The notes below the pieces were generated by a model. That model was not told the DNA's origin. It saw only the letters and a program-made list of their open reading frames with translations, and searched no databases. The position numbers and the translations under genes were made by a program. From positions 1-64,000 of the forward strand of contig JACVCJ010000018.1 in assembly GCA_016742095.1 (NCBI GenBank): a DNA stretch of 64,000 nucleotides, given 5' to 3'. Of the stretch, positions 52,429-60,946 are shown piece by piece. Numbering within the stretch: the stretch's first letter is position 1; every line of letters starts with the position of its first letter. The DNA is from Bacteroidia bacterium (lineage in GTDB: Bacteria; Bacteroidota; Bacteroidia; CAIKAF01).

Positions 52429-54258
52429 TTATATACTGAATTTTTCGGGCAGGGTATGCGTTCTGCCTTTATTCTGTTCTTTCAGGTACACCATCAGCGG
52501 CTCAAAATAATCGAGCATCGGTTTGGCGGAAATACCGCTTCCCAGGTGCTTTTTCATGTCTTCGCGCCAGTCTACGGTAGCTCCCGTCTTCATCACGTCC
52601 GACAGGAATTTGCCCACCTCTTTGTTACCGTAGTAATTGGTATTGTGCGGGTCCTGTTTCAGGATGTTGCGGGCGATGTGATCGTGGAACTGGAACAACA
52701 GCACGCCGGAAAGAGCATAATCGTAATACTGTGCCGGATCGTCGTTGATATGCGTTTTGGTAGCGGCATCGCAGTACTCTTCGCCACGGGCCGAAGGCGG
52801 TACAATACCCTGACATTTTTCAACGATCTCCCACCAGCGTTTATTGTACTGATCCGCAGGTAAATTTTTGGCGTACAGTTCGTGCTCAAATTCCGTCATG
52901 GTACCGGCCGCCCAGGGCAGCAGCACCACGTAGTTCAGCGCTTCTTTCAGCAGTACGCGGGTTTCGTCGGTCTGTGCATCGGCAGGCACCAGTTTGTATT
53001 GCTGCAGGAAGGGCTTCTGCATGGAGGCCAGCCCGATCATGGTACCGAAGGCCTCGTGGTAGGCCCGGTTGGCGCCGTTACGCAGCACCAGGGGTACCTC
53101 GGGGTTCGAGTAGCTCATGTAGTAATAGATATGCCCCAGCTCGTGCAGGGTGGTCTCCCACCATTCCGAATTGGGTTCCACGCTCATGAGCGAGCGGATG
53201 TCCTTATCATAATCCATGTGCCAGGCCGAGGCATGCGTGTTCTTTTTATAAGCGGCGCCGGCCGGCAGCGGGTACAGGTCTGACTTTTCGTAGAAAGAGG
53301 CGGGTAGTTTCGGGAAGCCCAGGCTTACGTAGAACGCTTCGCCCTGTTCCACGATCCATTCCGGTTTTTTCGTCTTCAGCGAATCGTCGGCATTCAGGCC
53401 TTCTACCTGCACCAGGGCCGTCCAGTCCTGGCCCCAGCGGTTGGGCAGCCAGTGGGCGGGCAGCATCTGCGGCACGGGTTGTTTGTATTTTTCAGCCAGG
53501 GTATAACGCGCCCAGGTATGCAGTTCGCGGTACAGCGGCCATACTTCGCCGACCAGCTGGCGGCAGAGATCGGTCATTTCCCGGGAGCTCATGCCGTAAT
53601 CCGACACCTGGTATTCGAAATAATCCTTGTAATCGAGGGCCTGTACGGTACGGTTCCGCAGCGACTGCAGTTCCACCAGGCCGGGTTTCAGGCTTTTGCC
53701 CACTTCCTTGCTGGCATTCCATACGGCCAGGCGTTTTTTCACGTCCGTTTCGGTACGCAGGGCCTCGTCGATCCCGTTCGGCGTAATTTCCTTACCGTTG
53801 AGCATAAAACGATACCCGAACAGGGCCTTGGTCTGGCGGTTCTGCGCATCGATGCGCTCCTTTACCAGTTCCCCGGCCGTTTCAGGATTATTGCCGGCCA
53901 TATACAGGATGGCATTCAGCTGCCGAACCTGCAATGGGGTCAGCTGCTCTTTTTCTTTCAGGAAACCCCGCACTTTTTCAATGACCTCTGCATTGCCCGT
54001 AAATTTCGAGTACGCCTCATCCGCGGCCGCCGCTTCCTTTTCGGTAAGCGTATCGCCCTCCACAATACGTGTGTTCAGCTTCCACTGGGCCTCCGAAGAA
54101 GCCGTTACGTAGCGCTGCCAGTCGGTATTGTACGTATCGAGCCAGGTCTGTACTTCCTTCTGCTTTTCCATATTGCCACCGTTTCCGGAATCATTTTTTG
54201 GACCTTTACAGGCTGCCAGTAAAAAAAGGCAGGCCGCGGCCAGGGTAATTTTTTTCAT
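52429..54258 (-). CDS. M2-family (angiotensin-converting-enzyme-like) peptidyl-dipeptidase lipoprotein
   Basis: A 609 aa zinc peptidase. I start at 54258, giving a lipoprotein signal (MKKITLAAACLFLLAAC, lipid on C17); upstream in-frame ATGs would run through the divergent gene. The zinc site is HELGH in ETTLHELGHIYYY with a downstream Glu in AYHEAFGTM, as in bacterial ACE homologues. The M2 family removes dipeptides from peptide C-termini. It probably acts on the outside of the inner membrane or in the outer membrane. Confidence 0.93.
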   Translation of the reverse strand: MKKITLAAACLFLLAACKGPKNDSGNGGNMEKQKEVQTWLDTYNTDWQRYVTASSEAQWKLNTRIVEGDTLTEKEAAAADEAYSKFTGNAEVIEKVRGFLKEKEQLTPLQVRQLNAILYMAGNNPETAGELVKERIDAQNRQTKALFGYRFMLNGKEITPNGIDEALRTETDVKKRLAVWNASKEVGKSLKPGLVELQSLRNRTVQALDYKDYFEYQVSDYGMSSREMTDLCRQLVGEVWPLYRELHTWARYTLAEKYKQPVPQMLPAHWLPNRWGQDWTALVQVEGLNADDSLKTKKPEWIVEQGEAFYVSLGFPKLPASFYEKSDLYPLPAGAAYKKNTHASAWHMDYDKDIRSLMSVEPNSEWWETTLHELGHIYYYMSYSNPEVPLVLRNGANRAYHEAFGTMIGLASMQKPFLQQYKLVPADAQTDETRVLLKEALNYVVLLPWAAGTMTEFEHELYAKNLPADQYNKRWWEIVEKCQGIVPPSARGEEYCDAATKTHINDDPAQYYDYALSGVLLFQFHDHIARNILKQDPHNTNYYGNKEVGKFLSDVMKTGATVDWREDMKKHLGSGISAKPMLDYFEPLMVYLKEQNKGRTHTLPEKFSI

Positions 54259-54340
54259 GAGTTGCAGGTTACGTTGTTTCCCACGAAGATAGAAGAAAAA
54301 TAGGGTTTTACATAGCCATTGAGCGCATTCCTTTATATTT

Positions 54341-55579
54341 ATGCCGATGAAACTGCTGATCAGCCTCCCCGTTTTTTGTATCTCCGTACTTACTGCCTGT
54401 GCGCAAACCCTGCTCAGCGAAAAAGTGACCGCAGACGCACATGCTTCCTTTGAACCACGGGCCATGGCGCTGCACAACAACGGCAACGTGTACGTAACCG
54501 GCCGTTATGAAACCAGCGTGGGTTACTATACCAGGCGCAACGGCGTTACGGTAGTGGCCGATACCAGCCTGCCCTACGGTACGCGTATGTTCGTGATGCG
54601 GCTCGATTCCACGGGTAAAATGCAGCAGCGTATATACCTGCCCGCCCTGGAAGGACTCGATATACGCATTACCCGCAGCGGCGATATACTGGCCTGCGGA
54701 TTCCTGAACGGTTACCGCGAAGAAAATTACGAAGGCGACCGCACCCAGGGCGTTTTTGCGGCCCTGCTGAACCCGCAGCTGGAACTGATCTGGAAACGGC
54801 TCTATCCCCTGCCCTATAATTCCACCCCGCGAAAGATCGTGGAAGCGGCCGACGGAAACATTTTAATTCTGGCAAATGCCCAGGTAAAAGCACAGCCCAA
54901 CAGCTTCGGACAGAACGACCTGATGGCTACCCGTTGTATACTGACCGATGCACAGGGCAAACTACGGAAAGACTCCCTGATGTATGCACCGGTATACCAG
55001 GTGCCGCACAGTCTGTACCCTTACGATGCCTGCCCGGCCGACAGCGGTTTTATGCTGCTGGGCCAGTACCAGTACCCGGGCGCAGGCGAGGTACTGCTCG
55101 TGAGTGATCTGGACTCCGAACTGAAGGCGCGCCGCGGGGCAAATGTTGTATATTACAAAGAGAACAGCACTGACCGGGAGAATGTGATCGCCGGACATAT
55201 GTGCATAAACCAGGGCCGGATCTTTGTAGCCGGACTGAGCCAGTTTGCCGAACAGAAGTTCTTTGTACGGGCCCTGAACCCCAAAAAGCTGGACTCGGTG
55301 TTTACACAGCGTATGCCCGGCAAAATACTGGAAATGCCCATCATTTGTGCCCTGCCGGATGGCGGTGTGGTCGTGTTCAGCCGGAACGACCAGAAAAAGC
55401 CCCTGCTGCATTTCATAACTGCAGAAGGAAAAATGCATACCCTGACCCTCAGCAGCAGCCAGCACAGTATTAAAGATCCGCAGGCAGCCGCCGTGCGTGG
55501 CAATACCCTATACATCCTTGCTGAAATACACAGGGGCGAGGAAGACGGCGTATACCTGGCGCGCTTACGCTTAAAATAA
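54341..55579 (+). CDS. Secreted protein of unknown function, possibly beta-propeller
   Basis: A 412 aa protein with a signal peptide (about 1-21; LTACAQ could also be a lipobox with Cys20). The mature part has regularly spaced G-N-V-Y-V / G-D-I-L-A / G-N-I-L-I strands (ALHNNGNVYVTGR, ITRSGDILACGF, EAADGNILILANA, NQGRIFVAGL), which suggests repeated beta blades. An ATG two codons later is an alternative start. Its end overlaps the convergent DUF72 gene by 9 bp. Confidence 0.7.
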   Translation: MPMKLLISLPVFCISVLTACAQTLLSEKVTADAHASFEPRAMALHNNGNVYVTGRYETSVGYYTRRNGVTVVADTSLPYGTRMFVMRLDSTGKMQQRIYLPALEGLDIRITRSGDILACGFLNGYREENYEGDRTQGVFAALLNPQLELIWKRLYPLPYNSTPRKIVEAADGNILILANAQVKAQPNSFGQNDLMATRCILTDAQGKLRKDSLMYAPVYQVPHSLYPYDACPADSGFMLLGQYQYPGAGEVLLVSDLDSELKARRGANVVYYKENSTDRENVIAGHMCINQGRIFVAGLSQFAEQKFFVRALNPKKLDSVFTQRMPGKILEMPIICALPDGGVVVFSRNDQKKPLLHFITAEGKMHTLTLSSSQHSIKDPQAAAVRGNTLYILAEIHRGEEDGVYLARLRLK

Positions 55580-56488
55580 GGTGTTGTTACGGATAAGTCC
55601 GGGGCGTTTCAGTTGCAGGCCACATACGGTATTTACGCGTTCCACCAGGTAATCGGTGAGTTCGGGCGAGTCTTTTTCATCGTGCTGATGCATGAAGAAG
55701 TACACCTTGTGTATGCCGCGTTCTATCCAGTCGTTGAGACGGTCCACCCAGGCATCGATGCGCTCATAATCCGTTTTATGCAGGTTATTCCCTACAAAAC
55801 GTACAAAGGTTTCGGGGATGGTCAGTTCCATATGCGCACAGTCGCGGCGGCCCGAGGTATCGGTGATCACGGCGCCCACAGAAAGCTCTGCCAGGATATT
55901 AAAAAGTTCGCGCCGCAGCTCTTCATCGGCAAACCAGGACGGATGCCGCAGTTCCAGGAAAAAACGTATATCCTTCGGCAAGGATCGCAGGTAGGTATAA
56001 AGCTGCTCTTTACGTGCCGGTGCATACTTTTCGCTCAGCTGCAGGAAAACGGGGCCCAGCGTGGGACCAAAAGCCTGTATCCCGGCCAGGAAGGCATCGG
56101 TAAGGCGGCGGGCCTGTTCCCCGGAAAGATCGCTGTAATGACTGATGACCTGGGGCACTTTGGGACAGAACTTAAAGTCACGCCCGGCAGCTTTCTCTGC
56201 CCAGCGGCCAATGACCTGCTCCGGGTAGATCTGGTAATGCGTGGCATTGAGTTCGATGCAGTTAAAATGCCGCACGTAATGGTCCAGGAACGCACTTTCT
56301 TTGGTACCCTGCGGATACAATTTGCCGATCCAGTCCTTGCGCCCCCATTTGGCACAGCCGATGTATACCTCCAGGTCTGCATGGCGCTTTCCCTTCAGTA
56401 CTTCCTTTACCAGGGGGCCGTCCGGGGCCAGTGTAAAATCCGTTTTCTCAATATCCCGTTCCTCTATTTTGCCGAAATCCATATTCAA
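55571..56488 (-). CDS. DUF72-domain protein
   Basis: A 305 aa TIM-barrel protein of the DUF72 (YecE) family: YIGCAKWGRKDWIGKLYPQGT (42-62), NCIELNATHYQIYP (75-88), FKFCPKVPQVISH (104-116), RFFLELRHPSWF and VYFFMHQHDEKDSPEL. No catalytic mechanism is established for the family. It has a 40-residue N-terminal extension before the first barrel strand. The gene is convergent with the propeller-like gene. Confidence 0.9.
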   Translation of the reverse strand: MNMDFGKIEERDIEKTDFTLAPDGPLVKEVLKGKRHADLEVYIGCAKWGRKDWIGKLYPQGTKESAFLDHYVRHFNCIELNATHYQIYPEQVIGRWAEKAAGRDFKFCPKVPQVISHYSDLSGEQARRLTDAFLAGIQAFGPTLGPVFLQLSEKYAPARKEQLYTYLRSLPKDIRFFLELRHPSWFADEELRRELFNILAELSVGAVITDTSGRRDCAHMELTIPETFVRFVGNNLHKTDYERIDAWVDRLNDWIERGIHKVYFFMHQHDEKDSPELTDYLVERVNTVCGLQLKRPGLIRNNTLF

Positions 56489-56588
56489 AAATACGTATTT
56501 CCGTTCATCTTCGGAGCTTCTATTGTTACGTAAAACAATACACGACGGCCCTACAGGTTAACGGACACGCGTGGGAACAGCGCTCCGG

Positions 56589-57191
56589 TCAGGCTTCCAC
56601 CGGGGCAAAGACCGAGGCCAGGTGTGCCAGGTATTCTTTCCGGTAGGCTTCTACCCGTTCCGGAGTAGCATTTTTTTCCATATCGTGAAAATGGAATCCC
56701 GGCAGTTTTTCCATACCGGTAAAGGCGTTCATACGGTGAAAACCAAACATTACCCCATCGTCTACGGAAGTTTCCAGGAAGAATTCACCCGGCAGCGTAA
56801 ATGCTGTGGCCGGGGCATTCCAGCTGGTGGTGAGCATGTATTTGCGGCCCTGCATCATACCGCCCGTGCCGTAATTGATGTCCGGATTGCTGCGACTGCG
56901 GCCGTCGCTGCGGTAAATGCCCTTCTGATGGCCGGCGGTGAACACCTCGTCGAGGTATTGTTTAAAACGGAACGGCAGCTGGAACCACTACACCGGCGTA
57001 TGATATATAATGACGTCGGCCCACACGAACTTTTCCGCTTCCTCATCCGCGTCCCATTCGTCATTGATATCCGTAATACGCAGTTCAGCATCTGTAAAAA
57101 AGCCCGCTGTCCATTCTGTGATCGTTTTATTGAATGTTCCGCCTGAATGCGCGAATTTCTGTCCTCCGTTAATAAGCAGTATTTTTCTCAT
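56589..57191 (-). pseudogene. mdaB: mdaB-type NAD(P)H:quinone oxidoreductase, interrupted by an in-frame TAG
   Basis: Read through, this is a 200 aa flavodoxin-fold quinone reductase (MdaB/modulator of drug activity B): MRKILLINGGQKFAHSGGTFN at the start, VIIYHTPV, then W-F-Q-L-P-F-R-F-K-Q-Y-L-D-E-V-F and the FMN/substrate part YGTGGMMQGRKYMLTTSWNAP. A TAG codon (plus-strand CTA, 56988-56990) stands where the family has the first Trp of VWW, a one-base change from TGG. The frame is otherwise intact on both sides. It is therefore a very recent nonsense mutation or a sequencing error. Divergent from a LysR gene, the usual arrangement for this enzyme. Confidence 0.85.
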
Positions 57192-57239
57192 TGTTATGCA
57201 TTTGCCGGGATCTGTTGCCCGGTCTTTTGTTTGACGGTA

Positions 57240-57291
57240 CAAAATTAGGGCAGCCAAATTCATCATCAAAATAATTTAAATTGTACATTTG
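57240..57291. promoter_or_regulatory. Divergent promoters of mdaB and the LysR gene
   Basis: On the minus strand a -7 TAATTTTG (plus CAAAATTA, 57240-57247) and -33 TTTG (57267-57270) have 19 bp spacing, for mdaB. On the plus strand TACATTTG at 57284-57291 is the -7 for the LysR gene. The close spacing would allow LysR to control both. Confidence 0.5.
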
Positions 57292-57312
57292 TATTATAAA
57301 AGTGATGATTTT

Positions 57313-58215
57313 ATGATCCTCAACCTGGAATGGCTGCGCACCTTTAAAGCGATCTACGAAGCAGGCACGCTCACCGGCGCGGCCCAGGCCCTGTATATAT
57401 CCCAGCCCGGCGTAAGCCTGCACCTGGGTTCACTGGAAGCCTATACCGGCTATAAACTGTTCGACCGTTCCGCGCGTAAAATGGTGCCCACGGAACGGGC
57501 CAAAGTGCTGTACAATTTTATCCTGGAACCCCTGGGCAAACTGGAAACGGCCGAGCAGCTGTTTCACCGCAGTTCCCGTACAGACCGGGCCACCATCAGT
57601 ATCGGCATGTGTTTTGAGACCTTTCAGTTCACGCTGGAACAGCACATTTCGCAGCTGCCCTTCAATGTGATCATTAAATTCGGCGAATACCCCGAAATGC
57701 AGCAGGACCTGGACAAAGGCCTGCTCGACCTGATCATAACCCCGCAGAAAGGCAACCAGAAGAACCTGGAATACCAGCCTTTTTCCAGTGAAAAGATCGT
57801 ACTCATCAGCGGCGGCAGAACGGATACCCGCAACCTGGAAAAACTGCTGAAAAAGGGTGCTACAGACGAGGCGCGCGCATGGCTGAAACAGCAGATCTGG
57901 TACAGTACGGCCGGCGATATGGAGAACCTGAAAAAGTTCTGGAAAACGAACTTTGGCGAACATCCTGATTTTAAGCCCAATTACATCGTGCCCAATATCT
58001 GCTCCATTGTACGCTGCCTGAGCGATGCGGAGGGTTTTGCCATTGTGCCCGATTTTCTCTGCCGCAGTGAGCTGGAGAACGGCAAAATAAAACAGGTGTG
58101 GGAAGGCAGTAACCCTATCGGGAACACCCTGTATTTCGGTACCCGCAAAAAGACCATGTATGCCCCGGAGATCGGCCGCATAAAGCAGATCTTTGAACAG
58201 GGCCCCTTAGCCTGA
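57313..58215 (+). CDS. LysR-family transcriptional regulator
   Basis: A 300 aa regulator with an N-terminal winged HTH (LEWLRTFKAIYEAGTLTGAAQALYISQPGVSLHLGSLEAYTGYKLFDRSARKMVPTERA) and a substrate-binding-type effector domain. I start at 57313 because a -7 element ends at 57291, leaving no room for translation from the upstream ATG at 57289. Divergent from the mdaB-type gene, it probably controls it and may sense an oxidant or quinone. It ends 119 bp before the Atu4866-like gene. Confidence 0.9.
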   Translation: MILNLEWLRTFKAIYEAGTLTGAAQALYISQPGVSLHLGSLEAYTGYKLFDRSARKMVPTERAKVLYNFILEPLGKLETAEQLFHRSSRTDRATISIGMCFETFQFTLEQHISQLPFNVIIKFGEYPEMQQDLDKGLLDLIITPQKGNQKNLEYQPFSSEKIVLISGGRTDTRNLEKLLKKGATDEARAWLKQQIWYSTAGDMENLKKFWKTNFGEHPDFKPNYIVPNICSIVRCLSDAEGFAIVPDFLCRSELENGKIKQVWEGSNPIGNTLYFGTRKKTMYAPEIGRIKQIFEQGPLA

Positions 58216-58224
58216 ACAAAAATT

Positions 58225-58290
58225 GTTTGAATTTCGCAAGTATGTGTTTGATTCGCGTAAATACCGGCCGGAGGATACATCCTACATTTG
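58225..58290 (+). promoter_or_regulatory. Promoter A with tandem GTTTGA sites (Atu4866-araC operon)
   Basis: GTTTGA at 58225-58230 and 58246-58251 (21 bp apart) precede a -7 element TACATTTG at 58283-58290, which begins 37 bp after the start of the second repeat. The same spacing recurs at 59954-60019. Repeat period of 21 bp fits an AraC-type dimer bound to direct half-sites overlapping the -33 region. Confidence 0.65.
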
Positions 58291-58334
58291 TATCCCTGTA
58301 ACAATGCCGTTACAGCACACAGAATATACACAAT

Positions 58335-58607
58335 ATGGAAGCGGAAAACAACTTTACAGGCATGTGGGTTACCGCCAACGGCTATATACGCCAGGAACTC
58401 CTGCCCGACGGACGTTACGACGAAACCCGGGGTACGCGTAAAAGCGCCTATACCGGGCGTTACCGCGTCACAGGCAATTACATTATGTACTGGGACGATA
58501 TGGGCTTTACAGCCGACGGCAGCTTCATCGACGGAGATACCCTGCATCACGGAGGCTATATATTTTACCGGGAAAATAAACCGGCAACAGCCACCACCAT
58601 TCAATGA
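58335..58607 (+). CDS. Atu4866-like small protein
   Basis: A 90 aa protein matching the Atu4866 domain family: FTGMWVTANGYIRQELLPDGRYDETRGTRKSAYTGRYRVTGNYIMYWDDMGFTADGSFIDGDTLHHGGYIFYRE. The fold is a small lipocalin-like barrel in the founding structure; function unknown. It is the first gene of a run with an AraC regulator 19 bp downstream, behind a promoter bearing tandem GTTTGA sites. Confidence 0.85.
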   Translation: MEAENNFTGMWVTANGYIRQELLPDGRYDETRGTRKSAYTGRYRVTGNYIMYWDDMGFTADGSFIDGDTLHHGGYIFYRENKPATATTIQ

Positions 58608-58626
58608 TCTGCAATATCTTTAACCT

Positions 58627-59526
58627 ATGGCAAAGACGGAAACACTCGAAGATTTCTACAGACAAAAGTTCAACTGGCTCCCGGAGAACCTCCAGAAGGA
58701 CATCGGGCATTTTAACGTATTCCGTACCGAAGATTGCAGCGGGCCCGGCAAAGCGCCGGTACGTTATAGCCGCCGTGACTATTACAAGATAGCCCTGATC
58801 CGCGGCCGCAACGCCTATCACTATGCCGACCGCAGTATCGAGGTGAACGGCAGCACGCTCCTGTTCTTCAGTCCGCTGGTGCCTTATACCTTTGAACGGC
58901 TCACAGACGACAACAGCGGCTTTTTTTGTATATTCAAGGATGCCTTTTTCGATGAGCGTCTGCGCGGCGGCATACGCGATATGCCTATGTTTCAGCCGGG
59001 CAGCAAGCCGGGCTATGAACTCAATGCCGAACAGGAAAAGGTAATTTCAGGCATCTTTGAAAAAATGCTGGAGGAGATCGGTTCCGACTATACCTATAAG
59101 TACGATCTGATCCGCAATTACGTGACGGAAATGATCCATTACGCGCTCAAAATGCAGCCGGCGGAGACCCTGTACCATCACGCGGACGCCAATTCGCGCA
59201 TTACGGCCGTGTTCACCGAACTGCTGGAACGACAGTTCCCCATCGAATCGCCCGAACAGCGTTTTTCCCTGCGTTCGGCCCGTGATTTTGCCGAAGAACT
59301 TTCGGTACACGTGAACCACCTGAACCGGGCCATACGCCTCACTACGGGTAAGACCACCAGCGCCCATATCTTCGAACGCCTGGCCACAGAGGCCAAAGCC
59401 CTGCTGCGCCACACCAACTGGAACATTTCGGAGATCAGCTACTGCCTTGGTTTCGAAGATCCCGCGCATTTCAACCATTTCTTCAAGAAGCAGACCAGTC
59501 TTACACCGTCTGCCTTCCGGGCCTGA
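58627..59526 (+). CDS. AraC-family transcriptional regulator
   Basis: A 299 aa regulator with an N-terminal cupin-like sensor domain (about 20-180, including HYADRSIEVNGSTLLFFSPLVPYTFERL) and two C-terminal HTH motifs (about 205-299: FAEELSVHVNHLNRAIRLTTGKTTSAHIFERL and ISEISYCLGFEDPAHFNHFFKKQTSLTPSAFR). It is the prime candidate for binding the tandem GTTTGA sites in front of its own operon and the SDR gene. The inducer is unknown. A short sensor-only frame follows 10 bp after the stop. Confidence 0.93.
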   Translation: MAKTETLEDFYRQKFNWLPENLQKDIGHFNVFRTEDCSGPGKAPVRYSRRDYYKIALIRGRNAYHYADRSIEVNGSTLLFFSPLVPYTFERLTDDNSGFFCIFKDAFFDERLRGGIRDMPMFQPGSKPGYELNAEQEKVISGIFEKMLEEIGSDYTYKYDLIRNYVTEMIHYALKMQPAETLYHHADANSRITAVFTELLERQFPIESPEQRFSLRSARDFAEELSVHVNHLNRAIRLTTGKTTSAHIFERLATEAKALLRHTNWNISEISYCLGFEDPAHFNHFFKKQTSLTPSAFRA

Positions 59527-59536
59527 TCCGACTGCT

Positions 59537-59863
59537 TTGATACAGATCACGTCCATAGAGAACCTCCTGGTCATATGTCATTTACCGGCATATAAGGGCA
59601 AGGGAGCGGCCTGCTACCTGCACAGCCGCTTTTTTCCGCCCGGACTCTGGCAGCGCCTGCGTGCCCTGCCTTTTTTCAGTACGGCAGACGGCGCTTCGTA
59701 CATGCTGAACAGCAAAGAAGACCGGGAAGCCGGCCTTATCTTCGGCAAAATGCAGCAGGAAGCCGCTTCCGATTACCTTTTCACGGCCGATCTGCAACGC
59801 ACCTACCTCATCGAACTGGTACACCTGCTGCTGAAAGTACACCAGAAACAACAACCGGCCTGA
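59537..59863 (+). CDS. Lone AraC-type sensor fragment
   Basis: A 108 aa frame, using a TTG start at 59537, 10 bp after the AraC gene. IENLLVICHLPAYKGKGAACYLH looks like the start of an AraC sensor domain, and SYMLNSKEDREAGLIFGKMQQEAASDYLFTADLQRTYLIELVHLLLKVHQKQ matches the linker region of the adjacent AraC protein (EQEKVISGIFEKMLEEIGSDYTYKYDLIRNYVTEMIHYALK). The DNA-binding domain is absent. It may be a remnant of a duplicated regulator or a stand-alone partner. Start codon is a guess; no ATG exists in frame except within the AraC gene. Confidence 0.5.
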   Translation: MIQITSIENLLVICHLPAYKGKGAACYLHSRFFPPGLWQRLRALPFFSTADGASYMLNSKEDREAGLIFGKMQQEAASDYLFTADLQRTYLIELVHLLLKVHQKQQPA

Positions 59864-59953
59864 TCCGCATTCAAAAAAACGTATATCCATAAAAGGCACA
59901 ACCGATGTGCCGGTAATATCCATGCATATACGTTTTACAACGGACGGAATTTT

Positions 59954-60019
59954 GTTTGAATAATACAATTTTTCGTTTGAATGCTGTAAGTCGCGGCCCG
60001 GAAAGCCGCTCTACCTTTG
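59954..60019 (+). promoter_or_regulatory. Promoter B with tandem GTTTGA sites (SDR gene)
   Basis: GTTTGA at 59954-59959 and 59975-59980 (21 bp apart) precede a -7 element TACCTTTG at 60012-60019, again beginning 37 bp after the second repeat. Spacings are identical to promoter A. A hairpin GGCACA...TGTGCC lies upstream near 59896-59912. Confidence 0.65.
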
Positions 60020-60065
60020 TCCCATTCCATTATGTATAAAAACGATCCTTTAAACACGACAGATC

Positions 60066-60908
60066 ATGAAGAACAACGTATGGTTCGTAACGGGCGCCTC
60101 GAAAGGACTGGGGCTGTCCCTCGTAAAAAAACTCCTGGACGCGGGTTACCGGGTAGCAGCCACATCCCGCAATCCCGAACGTCTGCAACGGTCCGCCGGA
60201 GCAGGGCCTGAGCGCTTCCTGGCCCTGGACATGCGTCTTACCGATGAAAACAGCGTAGCCGCTGCCGTACAACGTACCGTGGAACATTTCGGACGTATCG
60301 ACGTAGTGGTGAACAATGCCGGTTACGGTATGATCGGCGCCCTGGAAGAACTTTCGGACGAAGAGGCCCGCGCCAATTTTGACGTGAACGTCTTCGGCAG
60401 CCTGAACGTCATCCGCAAAACCCTGCCCTACCTGCGTGCACAAGGCTCCGGGCATATTTTCAACGTAGCTTCCATCGGCGGATTCAGCGGCGCCTTTCCC
60501 GGATTCGGCATTTACTGTGCCACCAAATTTGCCATGCATGGTTTTTCTGAAGCCCTGTCCGAAGAAGTAAAACCTTTTGGTATACAGGTAACGGTGGTGT
60601 CGCCGGGCTATTTCCGAACTGATTTTCTCAGCAGCAATTCCCTGGCAGTACCACAGCAGGAAATGGATGTATACAAAAACGTACGTGAAACCCAGACCGT
60701 ACACCAGAACAGCTACAACGGTCAGCAGCCGGGCGACCCCGACAAGGCTTCCGACGTAATGATCCGGGTGTCTGAAAGCAGCGACGCTCCCCTGCATCTT
60801 TTCCTCGGACAGGATGCCTATACCATGGCCGGACTGAAGATAGAGGCGATAAAGAAAGACCTGCGTTCGGTACAGGACCTCGCTACGGCCACCGGCTTTG
60901 AAATGTAG
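60066..60908 (+). CDS. Short-chain dehydrogenase/reductase
   Basis: A 280 aa classical SDR: cofactor motif TGASKGLG (9-16), NNAGYG (83-88), catalytic S137, Y150 and K154 in GIYCATKFAMHG. The residues after strand 2 (ATSRNPERL) favour NADP(H). It probably reduces a carbonyl compound. It is driven by promoter B and followed 38 bp later by a flavin-reductase-like gene, suggesting a shared role in redox or xenobiotic handling. Confidence 0.92.
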   Translation: MKNNVWFVTGASKGLGLSLVKKLLDAGYRVAATSRNPERLQRSAGAGPERFLALDMRLTDENSVAAAVQRTVEHFGRIDVVVNNAGYGMIGALEELSDEEARANFDVNVFGSLNVIRKTLPYLRAQGSGHIFNVASIGGFSGAFPGFGIYCATKFAMHGFSEALSEEVKPFGIQVTVVSPGYFRTDFLSSNSLAVPQQEMDVYKNVRETQTVHQNSYNGQQPGDPDKASDVMIRVSESSDAPLHLFLGQDAYTMAGLKIEAIKKDLRSVQDLATATGFEM

Positions 60909-60946
60909 AATATTTTTCGTATCTTAATGGTTTATAAGGTAGTCCT

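Noticed and set aside
56988..56990. Recoding of TAG as an amino acid in mdaB
   Set aside because: No recoding element is visible and other genes in the window use TAG as a normal stop; nonsense mutation or sequencing error is simpler.
59896..59912. Hairpin GGCACA...TGTGCC as a terminator after the AraC fragment
   Set aside because: No T-run follows on the plus strand, so I do not call it an intrinsic terminator.
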